A stretch of DNA of 64,000 nt from Ophiocordyceps camponoti-saundersi (nom. inval.) (GCA_003339415.1 PDHQ01000061.1:62001-126000); one strand, 5' to 3'. Positions 13,513 through 27,546 are shown, counted from the stretch's first letter. Notes: generated by a model not told the origin, from the letters alone. Translations and numbers: made by a program.

Positions 13513-14929
13513 GTTATAAGCTCGGTTAGTATTTTCTAATTTAATTTATTTAATATTACCGTTCTTATAGCTTATATAGCTTATATTTTATAAATTTACT
13601 TAATTAATTAAGCCCTTATAAAAGTAAAGCTATTATTACTTTTTTTAGTAAATTTATAATTTTTAAATTTATTAATTTTTAACTATAATTAATAATTTTA
13701 ATAATATAATAATTAATATAATAATAAACTTTATAATATTAGTTAAACTTACTTTTATTCTTAAAAACTTTAAAAATTAAACTAATTAATATTAAAATAT
13801 TATTAATATAATATAAAGCTATAATATTTAGTTTTTTATAAACTTAAAAATATAAAAGATATTTATAAAGCTAGATTAACTAGAAATCCTATCTATAAGC
13901 TTAGGAGGTTAAATAAGAAGCGAGACCCCTAACTTTAAAACTCTTTAACTACTTAAAGAAAAATATAAAATATTTACCTTTCCGAATTTCTAAGAAAACT
14001 TAAAAGAATATTATTAGATAAAAAAGGTATTAGAGGGGATAAATCTTTTTATTTAAGTAGGCCTCTTATTAGCTTATTAATTCTTAATCTAAGGGGATTT
14101 CTCCTTTAAGGAAAAACTTATTATTTTTTAAGCCTTTATATAGCTTAGAGAAATAGCTAAATATAAATTAGCTAAAGATAAGTTATAGGATTTCTTTTTA
14201 TAAGACTTTTCTAAAAAAAATATTAATAACTAAATTACTTAATTAATCTAAGCTTAGCGTATTTACTTATAACTAAATAGCGTAAAGTTTACTAATAAGG
14301 TATATATTAAGTATTTTATCTATATAATAAGGGATCGTTATCTTTTATTTATATAAATAATATAATATAACCTTAATCTAATTTACCGTAAAGATTATAG
14401 AAAAGCTTCTTAATTTATTAATATCTTTTAGGAGTTTAGAAGGGCTAATTATAAGGCCCCTAAGCTTAATTAAATTAAGAAAAAAATAGCTTTTATTATT
14501 TATAATAATCTTAAGTAATAGATAAAAATAAATACTTTATAGAATAGGGATCGTAATAGCCGCTCGGTATCTTAGGCCCTTTCTTTTTTAACTAATAATT
14601 TTAGAAAGCGTAACGCTTAAGTTTATACTTAGTATAGCTAAAAGTATTTTTAAGAATTTAAGAAGAAGGAAAATTACTAAAGAAGGTACTTTTATATTCT
14701 CCCTAATTTAATCCCTCTTTTTTTATAAGATCGGATTAATCTTAATAATAACCTTCTTTAATAAGTTATAGATAAGGTAGCCCGTAATTAATTAACTTAA
14801 TAAAAAGTTAATTAATAAAAGAAAGAAAATAAAAGAACTACTAGCTAATAGAGGGATAAGGAAACCTTAAGCGTTTTTATAGCTTTAAGGAATCCCGCTT
14901 CGAAAGGTACGGAGATAAAAGATAGCGTT

Positions 14930-17630
14930 CTCCTTAATAGGGGGTACTTAATATATATTTTTAACTCCCTTAACTAGTTCGATATTTTTAACCTAAACGC
15001 CTAGGCTAATTTTACTATTATTATAACTAAGGTTACTACCTTAGGGGTAAGTATAATTATATTAATAATAGAAATAGGTTATCGTATAACCTTTACTAAT
15101 ATTAAGTTTAACCCTAACTTTAATACTAATCTTATCTTTTTAATAGTTTTTACGGAAAAGGGTTACGCTTAGAATAACCTTATAGGCTAGCTTTATAATT
15201 TAAAAAATAAGGTAACTTTTTATTATATAGTTACGAGGATTAGGCAGCCGTAGCTTTAGGTTATTAAATTAACCCTTATAGCCTTACTTAACTTATAAGT
15301 CCCTTAACTTATTATAAAAATAGATAAGGACTTATAGCACGCCTATATAAGCTATTTAGAAGCCGAGGTATAGGCCTTGCTAGGTAAGTTACTAGGGGTT
15401 AGTATTAATAAAGCTATCCCGATAACTAATTATAAGATTTATATAACTACTAAACTTAGGAAGGAGAGATTATAAGTGCCTTATTAAGCCTCGTAGCTTT
15501 AACGCTTCTAAGCTATTATCTTATTTAATTTATTTTATATAAGCGTAAGGTATAATAAATTAAATTATCTAGCCCTCTTTACCTGCCGCTTTACGGGGGA
15601 AAAAAGAAGCTATAATATTCCTTATAAGATAAATCTACTATCTATTTAGGTTAAATTTACAGCTTATATCGCTTAAGTATTTAATCTAAAAGTATTAATT
15701 ATCCTAATAGATTATAAGAAGGCCCTTTTTACCGAGGCTTTCTAGGATAATATAATATTTAAAAGTATTAATATTTAATTTACCTCTCCGGTATATATAT
15801 ATTAAAACGGTTATACCGAAAAATTAGGGGGTATCGTAACCTATACGGCTATATACCTCCTTATATAATTAGGCTTCCCTTATAACTTATAGCTAATAGC
15901 TATATATATAGCTATCTACCTCCTTAATAGGACGCCTTATAAGGTAAATAAGGGGGTAGCCGTATAGCTAATTAAATAAAGGCTTTATTAGCTTAAAACT
16001 TATAACCTTTAGTAAAAGGGTTATCCGGAGGATTATTTTATTTAAGACTTATAAGCTATAGCATATAAGGGCTTATAGTTATAAGGCGTTTCTAATAATA
16101 AGGAAAGCTATAAGAGGCCTTTAAAGTAAATTCGATCTAAAAGCTTATATTAGCTATTTAGCTAGTATTACTTCCTCCTTATAATACTTAATCTAAGTGC
16201 CCTCCTTAAAGAGGCACTTCCTAATTAGTATTTTATTTATAACTTTTAATAAAAAAGTATTTTATAAGTAAAATTATAAAGATACCCCTTAGCTAGAAGA
16301 AGCCCTTTATTAGGTTTTTATAGTTAAAAATTAAAAGGAGGAAGTTAATAATAATAATCTCCTCGGGCCTTTATAATAAAAAAAGCCCGGTATATATAAC
16401 TTAGCTAGTAATAATACTTAGTCTTAAGAAACGCTTAAAAACGCGTTTTCCGGCCTTTTTAATTAATCTAGCGTTAAAGAGCGGGATAACGGTTATCCTA
16501 GCGCTAGACTTATAGATCCCTTAGTAAAAGAGGCGGAAACGCCCTCTTATATACCTTTTACCCCTAACTCCCTTAATTAGATAGGGAATTTAGCTTTTAT
16601 CTTCTCTTAAGCCCTTATAGATAAGCCTTATTAGGATTATTTACTAGAGCCCCCTTTTATATATAAAGGGGCTTACGGTAAGCCCGATAAGGTATAATAG
16701 CTAAAGGCTATAAAGGTTAAGTTAATAAGGATAGAGGATTATAAAGTTACTAAAAAAATCTTAATAGCCGCTATACCCTAAAGATAGCGGTTAATTAATC
16801 TTAAATAAGTCTTTATTTATAAGTTTAACTTATAAGGCTTCTTTTAGAAATATAAAGCCCGCGTTATTATATATAGAAACGAGTAACTATCGAACGAATT
16901 ATCTATCTACGCTTATACGCTAGCGGTATAAATATTCTAGTTATTAATAGCCTTAATAGCTTATTTTAACTTTAAAGCTCGATAGTATAATTTTATTAAC
17001 GCTTTTTATAATAGCGATCTTAATAAAGAAGTTTATTATAAGCTTCCCCCTAGCTTTAATAAGCTAGGCTAGGCTTAGAGATTAAAGAAAGCTCTCTATA
17101 GCTTTTAACGATCTCCTCTTTTTTAGTATAAGTTACTTATAGCTTAGCTTAAAAGCTAAGGCTACTAAACTATCTCGGAAAACCCTTTTATTATAACGAA
17201 CGGAAAGATTATCGTTTTCTTCTATATCGATAATCTTATAGCTTTATTTAGGAAAGATTAAATAGATAAGTATACGAAGTTTTAGGAGGCTATCGAAAAA
17301 GCCTTCTAAATTAAGAACCTTAATAATCTTAGATAATTCTTAAATATTAAAGTTATTAGAGATATAGCTAATTAGTATCTTTTCCTAAGTTAGAAATCTT
17401 ATATTTAAAAGGTTATAACGAAATTTAAAAGGCTCCTAGTAAAAAAGACTTAGCTATAGCTTATAACGCTTAAGAAAATCCCCCCCTTTAAGGGGCAAGT
17501 AATAGAAGAAAAGATTAAGCGATATTAAGCTATTATTAGAAGCTTAATATATATTATTATTATTATAAGAGCTAATATTACGTTTGCTATTAGCTAACTT
17601 ATATAAGGCATTATTAATCCCGGCCCTTAA
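14930..17630 (+). pseudogene. Copia pol, part 1 (protease, integrase, RT), RIP-killed
   Basis: A protease/linker-like segment reads from about 14,930. The integrase spans about 15,330-16,250 and includes an LLSI-type start, an IDYKKALFTEAF-like core segment and a QNGYTEKL..YTA motif near 15,810-15,860, then LLNRTP near 15,930. The RT spans about 16,750-17,630, with the Copia hallmark LKKALYS at 17,082-17,102 and a YxDD box read as YIDN at 17,223-17,234. A segment resembling the end of RT (ISQLI..INPGP) comes just before the insertion point at 17,637. Stops fall at RIP-prone Gln/Trp codons. The protein is not functional. Confidence 0.85.
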
Positions 17631-17637
17631 TATATAT

Positions 17638-17938
17638 TATTAAGTAGTCTTTATACGTATATATAGGTAAGAGAAAGCAAAGGTAACCTATATTAAGTAT
17701 AATTAGAGATAGATATCTTTCCTTTATCGTACGAGGAAAAGCGGCTATATAGCTAGATAATACTTTACTTCTATACCCTCCTTTTTCTTATCTAAGCTAC
17801 CTCCTACCTCCTAAGTTATACGAGGCATAACTTAAGTATTAATATATATTTCGTTAGAGGCTTCCCTATATCCGTGCTATCCTCTATATATATATTATAT
17901 AGTAAATATAAAGGGGTATAGAGAGATAATATCTAATA
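17638..17938. repeat. Left LTR of the nested 7.3-kb element
   Basis: Starts TATTAAGTAG (TG would become TA by RIP) and ends ATCTAATA. It contains one TCGTACGA at 17,727-17,734. It matches 24,611-24,911 along its full length. Confidence 0.9.
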
Positions 17939-20900
17939 CTTAACTTTTTCTTTTTATAAAAAGATATATTAAATAAAAAGGTATCGTATAAAGAAAAAAC
18001 TCCGTCTTCCTAAAAAATAGGCGTTTTTAGAGAAAAATAGTTATACAATATTAAATAAGTATATAATCGAAAAAATCTATAAAGGTAAATAACGCCCGTA
18101 GTGCTATAGTAAAAAAAGATAAAGAAAATAAGCTATTAGCTAAAAAATAAAAGTCGGGTTATTATATAATCTAATCTATAATACGTTTTTATAAAGTTTT
18201 ACTATAAAGGTCTCTTATAATCGTAATATTAAGAAAAATAGGTAGAAAACCGACTTTTTATAACCTTATACTAAAAATACTAAAAAATATTACGAAAAAT
18301 AGGAATTAAAAATCGGATTCTGCCGCCTCTTACCGCCTTTAGAGGGGTATAAAAACCCCTCCTCGCTCCCTCTCTCTCTCTCTCTTTTTCTTTTCCTTTC
18401 TTCTTCTTTCTTCTTTAAGCTAATTAACGAAAACGATAATAATAACTCGAAAAATCTTTAATAAGGATTAATAAATTATACGATATATTTAAGTTATTTT
18501 TATTAATAGTTATTAATTATATAATATACCTCCTTATCCTAATAATATTATTACTTATTAACTTAAGTTTTACTAAGTTTATATATTTTATAATAAGGAG
18601 GATAATTAGCGCTTTATATAATAAATATCCTTAAATATAAAAAAGAAAAGTCTAGCTATCGTATAATAATAATACTAATAGGAGAGTAATAAGCGGAGAT
18701 CTAACTAGCGGCTATATTATTATCCGATATCTTTATCCGCCTTAATAATATTTAAGATTTTAAGTATATTAAAGCTATTATTATCTAACGCTTAAGTTAT
18801 TTTTTAGTAGTCTTTCTTATAAGTTATAGCGGGGTAATAGTAAAATTATATTATATTTATATTAGAAATCCTTACTTTTTTAATATATATCGGATAAATA
18901 GTAATAAGGCTTATATTACTTATATATAGCGGTTTTATATAATAAGATATTTTTTTATATAATAAGGTTAAGCGTCGTAAACTCCTAAGCCGGCACCTTA
19001 TATCTTAGTAACTACTCCTATTAAGTCGCCCGACGGCCGGCGGCGGGGATAGGTAATAGTAATACTAGGCGGAGCGCCTCCTAACGCGGAGGAGTATATT
19101 ACTATCTCGGATAACGAGTAATAAGGGCGGGAGTAGAAAAGATATAATAGTAAAGTTAAATAACGAGGAAAAAGGGAAAAGAAAAAAAATAAGCGTTTAG
19201 GATTTATAGCTTTACTTTAAAATTAGGCGTAAGGGTTAGATAATACCTAGAAAAAATTAATAATAATTTTCGTATAAAAATAATAAAAAAAACGTAAAAT
19301 ATAAAAAAAATAAGAAGGTAAGGATAAAGGGTTAGACGAAGTAAAGATATAGGAAAGAAAAGAGTATAAGTCTCGTATAACTTAGGTAAGTTATTAAATA
19401 GTAGCCTTAATCCGTAACTTATAGAAATTTATAAAAATAAGGGTAAATAAGGCTAAGTTAGGGCTATCTTTAATATAAATATTAGCCGGGTTATTCTTAC
19501 TATTAATTTATCGTATTTCTAAAATTTCCTTATACTTATATAACTTACGAATAATTATAATATTAATTATTAGCTATTTTTCTATTATTAAGCTAAGCCT
19601 TATTAAGTAATTATATAACGAATATAAGTTTATATAGAGAATAAAAGAGATTAGAGGCGTGCTTAAAAATCGTATAATAGCTTAAATAGTTAAGTAAAAG
19701 GCTAGGCCGATATTAACGCTATTTACTATACTATAAAGTTCGCTTATTAGGATATTTTAAGTAATCCTTTTATACTTCGTAAAGGTTTAATAAAGGATAT
19801 TACCTTATATAACGAATAAGTTAAAGGACTGGTCTTCTTTACTAAGGATAATTAAGGTACTAAGTTATAAGGTAAGGTCCCTATTATTCGCGAATAACTT
19901 ATCCGTAAAAATAAATAGTTTCGTACGAGATAGGTTAAATAGAATAAACCGTAAACCGCGGGTAGTATTATTAATCTACTACTAGATATATTTATTAAAG
20001 GCTAAAATATCTTACGTAGAAAGATTAGTTACTTAAGCGGCTACTATAAGGTTATATAACGCCTCTAGTTAATAGGTAAAAGTAATATATACTCCTTAAG
20101 CTTACTAGCTAATAAAATCTTACGGGGTAATATTAGCGGTTAGGTTAATAATATAAAGGCCCTTTACCTATCTTTTCTATATAAGAATAATATCGTATAA
20201 TTTGCGCGTAATATAACTACCGTTAAAATTAATAGATAAGCTATTAGTAAGGAATATTTTAGGCTTCGTACGAAGCTCTGCCTATTTTAACTTATTTTCC
20301 TTAAATTTAGAGAATATATCGAACGTAAAAAAGAATATATCGTCCGTCTATAAGCTTATTATTCTAAATAAGTTAGGGCTAGCTATTATAAATAAAAAAT
20401 ATAAATCGTATAATAAGAGTATTATATAAAGGTTCGTACGATAATAATTATAATATATCTTAAACTAGTATAATCCTAATTCTACTAGCTTATATAGCGG
20501 CTTTTTAATATATAAAAAAGTATAAGGTAAATATTAATCTTATAGTTTTTTAGGAAAGTATATATATATCGTATAACTTAAAGAATTAGCAAACTATATA
20601 TATACTTACGTAATATTTTATAGTTTGCCTTAATAGTTATATAACTTTATAAGGGTAAGTCTAAGGGTAAGAAGGAGGCGCTATAATATACGTAGAATTA
20701 TAAGTAATTATATAAGAATTTCTTCTTTACCGTTATTACCGTAGCCTTAAATAACTAGCTAGGATTTTTCGTAAAGGCTATTATTTAGATTCTTTACCTC
20801 TCGTACGAAATATATCTTAAAAATATATTTAGTAAGGTCTAAAAAAGGGTTATATCGGATAAAGATAAAGATTTCTTATATAAAAAAGATATTAATTTCC

Positions 20901-23900
20901 TTATAGTCGGAGGCCTTAAATAGTCGTTCTAAGGTAATAATAATACCTTATTATTATAATTATATAATAAATACGTAGTTATTTTTTTTTTCGTAATAAT
21001 AAATATAAAGGGAAAAGCTTTATACGAGTCTTTATTATACGGGGGCATAATTAGGATTTTAAACTATATCTTTTTCTCTATAAGTATAGTAAGGAGGGAG
21101 CGGAGATAAGGTTTAACCTATATTATACGAAATCTAGTTAGTCTTATAAGGAGTTTAAGGATAATATTCTAGCTATCGAAACTAGAAATACGGAAAGGAC
21201 CTTATTATTTATCCTTTTTATATTAAATAAAAACTTCGCTTTAAAAGGGAAATAATAAAATATCGTATAAGTTAGGTCTATTTCGGGTATAGAAAGCGCG
21301 TAAAATATCCGCTTAAGCTTTAATTTATCGTACTTATATTATAGCGCGCTTAATCGCTCGGGCTCTTATAGTAATATTAGGGGCTAGGGGCGAGTTATAT
21401 AAAATATAAGGGTAAGCGCTAAAAATAAGAAATATCGGGATAAGACTATTTAGGCCGGCTATATTATTAATAGCTTTAATAGTTATCTAAAAGATAGTTA
21501 TATTATTAATTTTAGTACTAATTTCCTATCGTAAGATATTATACGCCTGCCTAAGGGGGGCGTATATATATTTAACCTTGCCGATCGCTTAATACGCTTC
21601 GACGGGCACTTCCTTATATATAATACTAAGTAGTTTCGCGTTTATACGAAATTTTAAAAAGGAAAAGTTAGTCCTAGTATCGTAAAAAATAATATCTAGT
21701 AAGCTTTAGTATATATAAATCTAGTATTTATATAAGGTATTTTAAGCGTCTATTACTAATATATTTCGTACGAAAGCAGCTACTTAAAAAAATATAGCTT
21801 CGTTAATAGCGTATAGGATTAGCTTACCGTAAAAGTAAAAAACGTTAATAATTAGTAAGTAATTAAAATCGTAATTATTTTTAAAAGAGAATTTAAATTA
21901 CTAAGGTTTTAAGTTATATAGTTAGTATTAATAATATAAATATTAAATTAACTTAAGAGCTACGGGGGTTATATCTAAAAAACTAGCCTTCCTTAGTAAA
22001 TTATAAAGCTATTATATATAAGGGTAGCTAAAATATCGGTAAAGCTATCGTAACTCTTATTCTATATAATATAACGTAAATTCTTACTTTAAGATATTAA
22101 AGAATAGATATCCTTATTTCTTAATAATAGGAACTATTATATTATCGTATTATACGATAATATCTTTTATATTATCGTAAAAGGTACGAAGGCGGTCGGC
22201 ATTTTTAAGATAGAAAAGGAATAAGGTAGTAATATTAAGAATATAATATAGGACTTTACTAAAGGGGTTTCGTACGATAATAGTTCCGATTAGCTAAGTA
22301 GGTTCTAAGAAGCTAAAATAGATCGTATTCTTAATTAGGGTCTAGTTAATAGTTATATAAGGGTATTCCTAAACGTAGGCTTCTGCTTATAGTTTACCTA
22401 CGGTTAAGATTTACGTAGCTTCTATATCTTAGAGCTCTCCTTAATATATTATACGATATATATTAGAAAGGAGGAATTATTCCGCGGGAACCGATAAGGC
22501 TTTTAGTTAGTAGATATTATCGCCTATAAGGCGGTATATATAGGCTACTATAGTAAAAAACGAAACCGCGTTTTCGCCGCTAACGATTTCTTCTTTAATA
22601 TTAGAGTCTTTATTATATAACTATAAAAACTAAGAATCTTATTTATTAGAACTTTCGTATAATAAGAGGAATATGCTAAATTCTTCCTTTATAAGGGAGT
22701 CCTAGCTAGTTTTTTTATAACTAGTAAGGTACTATTTATATATACGTTAAATATTATCCGACTTATAGTTTATAAACTAATATCTTTCCTTTTTATATAT
22801 AAAGTACCTTTATATTATATAAGGTTAGAACTAGTATCGCTATAAGGAAAAATATTATATAGGGGGCGATCGTTATTAGTAGGGAGTAAAAGAAAATTAT
22901 CTAAGGTTTATATAATACTTATTATAATTAAAATAGCGTTATTCGATAAAGAACTAGTTAGTAGTTTTATCTATAGTAATAGTAAGGGAGGAATAAAGGC
23001 GATTAATAAATATTTCGTACGATATATCTTAGAATATTATAGCTAATTCGAGTTCTAGAACGCCGTAATAAGCTTATATAATAGTAATAAGAAGTTACTT
23101 TTCTCCTTAATAGTCGGATCTAAGGGCTTATTAAATAAGTTAAAGTTTATTAAGGAGGGTATTAAGTAAATTTATTATAGTTTTATCGGGGTTTTCTTAT
23201 TATACGATATTAAAAGAAAAAGTAGTCTAATCTATCTAATATAACGAATAGTTCGTACGAGTATTAAAGTACGTATTTAAAAGAGTATAAATTTTATCCT
23301 ATTTTTTATCTAATTTAATAAAGTATAAATAATAATCCTAAGCTTTATTTAAAAAGATATCCGGAAAAATAGCGTAGAATTAATCTTCCGTTATACTAAT
23401 ATAAGAGTAATAGCTAATAAAAATCCTAGCCTTATCGATTAGTATATTATATAGCCGCCCTATATAGTTCTAATCTTTTCGCTAACCTTTAAAGAAAGCG
23501 GTAACCTTATCTAAGGAGATTAGTTTATTTACTACCTTTTATATTAGTAATAGTATATAAACTTATACGATACCTATTAAGGCTTAATTTATTAGTTTCG
23601 GGAGGGTCTAAGTTAGGGTTACCGAAAGTAGCTATATATTTAAGTTATATAAAGTAGTTAACTTTTACGTAAAGGTTATATAAAATAAGGGTTTAGCTAA
23701 GATATTTCGTAGTAGCTATATTAAGATATATCTTAACTTAGGAGGCTATGCTAAGTATAAAGCTTATATTATATAATTTAAAAAAGTTAGTTTAGAAAAA
23801 GGGGGGTAGTTTAACTATATAAAAGGGGCTCCTTACGGGTTAGGGCGTAAAATATTTTCTAGTTTAGTTTTAAGAAGTTATATATAGCGTTTAATTAATA

Positions 23901-24610
23901 TACCGTTTCCGATAAGCGGGATATATTATATAACTATAATTTAAGTTAGTTCTTTTAAGAATATACGGTAGATATATTTTAACTAGTAGTAAGTCTATCC
24001 CTAAAGTTCTAATTAGATCGTACGAAGAAGGTTTTCCTTATAGAGGTTAAAATATATAATATTATATATCTACCGAGTAATAAACGTTATTAATTCGATC
24101 TTATTAGGAGGTTATATAAGGTTAGGTTATATATCCTAATAGAGCGGGTTTATATTTTAAATTTAGATACGAGGGTTAACTTTACTTCCTTCTATTATTT
24201 TATCGTATAAAGCTAAAGTCTCGTTTATTACTATTATTATAGTTAACGTATTTGCTACTTCCTATTTAACTTCTAAGGTTATAAAAGCTATATTATCGTT
24301 ATTACGTTTCTAGAACGCTATTAAAAGTAATATCGTGCGACTAATAAAAAAGTACCGGGCTAAATATAGCTCTTCGGTAAGGACTTTATTATTAGTAAGT
24401 ATTATACGTTACCTTAATCTTTTAGTCTTAATAGTAGCACTAGGTAAAAAAAAATAGCTTTTCGGTAAAAACTAGTATTAAGAAGCAGGGTAAAAGTATA
24501 GGTATCGGTCGATAGCGGGCATAGGGGCTTTTCGGTATTATATAATATTTATCTTATTACTTTAGCTAATCTATAGTTAACTAATAATAACTAATATAAT
24601 TACTAATTAG

Positions 24611-24911
24611 TATTAAGTAGTTTTTATATATACGTATAAGTAAGAGAAAGTAAAAGTAACTTATATTAAGTATAATTAGAGATAGATACCCTTCCTTTAT
24701 CGTACGAGGAAGAGCGGCTATATAGCTAGATAATACTCTACTTCTATACCCTCCTTCTTCTTATCTAAGCTACCTCCTACCTCCTAAGTCGTACGAGGTA
24801 TAACTTAGGTATTAATATATATTTCGTTAGAGGCTTCCCTATATCCGTGCTATCCTTTATATATATATTATATAGCAGATATAAAGGGGTATAGAGAGAT
24901 AATATCTAATA
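24611..24911. repeat. Right LTR of the nested 7.3-kb element
   Basis: This is the second 301-bp copy. It carries TCGTACGA at 24,700-24,707 and 24,789-24,796. The second of these is TTATACGA in the left copy, so the right LTR is the less mutated one there. Confidence 0.9.
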
Positions 24912-24916
24912 TATAT

Positions 24917-25450
24917 AATCCGTAATCTAGGTTTTAGAATTCTTTAGGAGCTTTTAGGACCTTTTAATTACCTTCGATAGTTACGATTTCTTTATTATAG
25001 CTATATTAGATATCTCCTTCGGGGATAATTATAACCGTAAAAATACTAAAGGCTTTATTATCTAAGTTTTCGGGGGTATAGTTATTTTTAAATTAGGTAA
25101 GTAAGATATTATTATAACTTTATTTATAAAAGCAGAGTTCCTAGCCCTCTCTTACGTTATTAAGGAAGTTAGAGCCTTCGAGAGGCTTTATAAAAAAGTA
25201 TAATTTAAGCCTATATAAAATATTACGGTTTATTATAATAACTTTTAAATAATTAGGCTAATTATAAAGGAGAATTTAAGGTTAAAAACTAAGCTCTTAT
25301 ACGTTAATATATACTCTTACTAGCTATAGTAAGAGGTTTAATTTAGCTATACGAAGATAAGCTAGATTAAAACCTCCGGTATAATAGCTAATAGCCTAAT
25401 AAAGCCGCTCTAAGAGGAGAAATTCCGCACTTTTTAGAGAGAAATTAGCC
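24917..25450 (+). pseudogene. Copia pol, part 2 (RNase H), RIP-killed
   Basis: After the nested element the plus strand resumes with the segment that normally follows Copia RT. Next comes the RNase H core at about 25,000-25,110. The catalytic Asp-containing motif reads LDISFGDN, followed by NRKNTKGFI and VFGG, the usual Copia RNase H series. A few in-frame stops fall at RIP-prone codons. This confirms that the 7.3-kb element inserted into an existing Copia gene rather than lying beside it. Confidence 0.8.
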
Positions 25451-25762
25451 TTACTATACTATATATTAATAAGAAAGTTAGAAAAAGGGAAGAAAATACC
25501 TCTAATTAACCCTCTTTACTTAGCCTAAGGGGAAGAAAATACCCTTTAAAAGGGCTATTTAAATAGGTAGTTATACTTATCTCTTTTAGTCTTATATACT
25601 TAATCCGGACTTATATATCCGCGATTAACTTTATTAATTATAACTTAGGCGTTACCTTAAATTACTATTATTTCCTTATTACTAAACTAATCTTTTTTAA
25701 AATTATTATATATATTTATTTTATTACTCTTTAATTATTATCGTAATTATTTTCTTATTAGT

Positions 25763-25972
25763 TATAAGGGATTAGTTTATAACTAATTATAGCTAGATAA
25801 GGGGGATTATAGCGGATATATTTAAGTTTTCTTAATAGCGCTTAGTTATCGCGCGGGGTATATAACTAGCTTAGGAGGGGGGCTTCTCTCCCCTCTCCTT
25901 CCTCTCTTCGATAGCTTTAATTATAACTTTACCTTAGCTTACTTTTATAGTTACTTTAGTAAAACTTTTATA
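25763..25972. repeat. Left terminal repeat of the TRIM-like element
   Basis: About 210 bp, direct repeat of 27,329-27,546. The length difference comes from a few indels, one of them near the TATATAACTAGC stretch. Confidence 0.8.
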
Positions 25973-27328
25973 TTAATTAAAGCTCCTCTTACTATTAACT
26001 AAATATAAAAGTAAGATCTTAGTATAGAATACTATTAAATTTTACTTATATTAAAGCTACTCTTAGCTTATTTTAGCCTAAACTTTTAGCTAGCTATTAT
26101 ATATATTAAATTTATAATTAATAAAGCTATAATTAAGAAGCCTAAGTCCTAATTTTACTATATTTTTTCTTATCTTAGTACTTTTTAATAAACGTTTTTT
26201 TTATATATTATTATAGCTATAGATTTTTCTTACTAGCTTAAAGCCTTTTTAGTATATATCTCTAAGCTTTTTAAGAAAAGTTATAAAAAGCGCTAAGTAA
26301 GTTTTTCTTTAGTTAGGATATATTAAGGGCTATTAAAGCTCTTCGGAGAATATATTATAAAGTAGGAATATACCTTTTTTAAAGCTAGACTATTAAATTA
26401 GTTTAATTATACTAAGATTATTCTACTCTTATCTAAGCTATATAAAAAGCTATAAGAGCGCTTAGATTATAAAAATTAGCTTATAATATACGCGGCTTTC
26501 GCTAGCTTTTTCTAAAGCTTTAATAAAATATTTAGTTTTAGGAATATTCTTAACGCGCTAGTTAATTTACCGCCCCCCTTTTTTACTAACTTAATAAATA
26601 TTATATTTATATAATTTTATTTTAGTATTACTAAGCGCTAGTATTATTATTAATATAATTAAATTAATTATATTAAGCGTAATTATTTAAAGCTTTATAA
26701 ATAAATAGGGATATTAAGGTTAGGGCTTTTTATAAGCGAAGCGGGGTAATTAGAAGTAAATCTAAAATATTTTAATTAAAAGGATAATAAGTAAGGAGGG
26801 ATAAGTATATATTAAATATTATAGCTTAGGTAATTTTTAGCTTTATTACGTTACCTTATATAAAGATAATTTACGCGTAGCTTAAGCGCGTAAATTTATT
26901 AATAAGTATATATTATAATTATATTATACCTTAGCTTATAAATTAGCGCTAATAGTATATAGCGATAAATATATAGCTAATTTTATTATTTACTATAATT
27001 AAGGTATCCTCTAAGCTTTCCGTAACTAATATAATACTATCTAATTTTATATACTAGCTATATAAGTAAGTTTTTATTATTAGTATATAAGTTTATTAAT
27101 TTTTATTTTAAGCGGTATTATAATTTTAAGCTTATTAAAATCTTCCTTATAAAGATTAGAGTTTAATTTTTTAAGCTATAAGAAAGCTTTTCTATCTTCT
27201 TATTCTTATCTTTACGGAGGTTATTAAGCTATTAGCTAGGGATTATATAAAATATCTCGCTAGCGTAATAATATATAACTTTTCCGTCCTACGCTCTTAC
27301 CTCCTTAGCTAGCTTAAGGAGGGGGCTA

Positions 27329-27546
27329 TATAAGGGATTAGTTTATAACTAATTATAGCTAGATAAGGGGGATTATAGCGGATATATTTAGGTTTTCCCG
27401 ATAGCGCTTAGTTATCGCGTAAGGTATATATAAATATAGCTAGCTTAAGAGGGGGGCTTCTCTCCCCTTTTTTTCTTTTTTTCGATAGCTTTAATTATAA
27501 CTCTACCTTAGCTTATTTTTATAATCGCCTTAATAAAACCTTTATA
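27329..27546. repeat. Right terminal repeat of the TRIM-like element
   Basis: About 218 bp, direct repeat of 25,763-25,972, ending TTTATA just before the TTAGT duplication. Confidence 0.8.

Larger units (their letters stand above)
17638..24911. mobile_element. Nested 7.3-kb LTR element, superfamily unknown
   Basis: Identical-length 301-bp direct repeats lie at 17,638-17,938 and 24,611-24,911. TATAT stands immediately outside both ends (17,633-17,637 and 24,912-24,916), a 5-bp target-site duplication. The element sits inside Copia pol, which resumes in the same order on the other side. I found no YxDD, LxxALYG or integrase motif on either strand. A long plus-strand frame broken mainly by RIP-type stops reads through about 22,930-23,500 but resembles nothing I know. 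The element is enriched in the palindrome TCGTACGA (12 copies). An A/G-rich tract next to the left LTR on the minus strand could be a polypurine tract, which would put the element on the minus strand (weak inference). Confidence 0.85.
25763..27546. mobile_element. Short LTR-bounded element (TRIM-like)
   Basis: Direct repeats of about 210 and 218 bp (25,763-25,972 and 27,329-27,546) share TATAAGGGATTAGTTTATAAC, GGGGGATTATAGCGGATATATTTA and GAGGGGGGCTTCTCTCCCC. TTAGT flanks both ends (25,758-25,762 and 27,547-27,551), a 5-bp target duplication. The 1.36-kb interior is too short for a full gag-pol and no pol motif is visible. It is therefore probably a non-autonomous LTR element, mobilised in trans by another one. 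It lies between the RNase H region and the 3' LTR of the Copia host. Confidence 0.8.
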
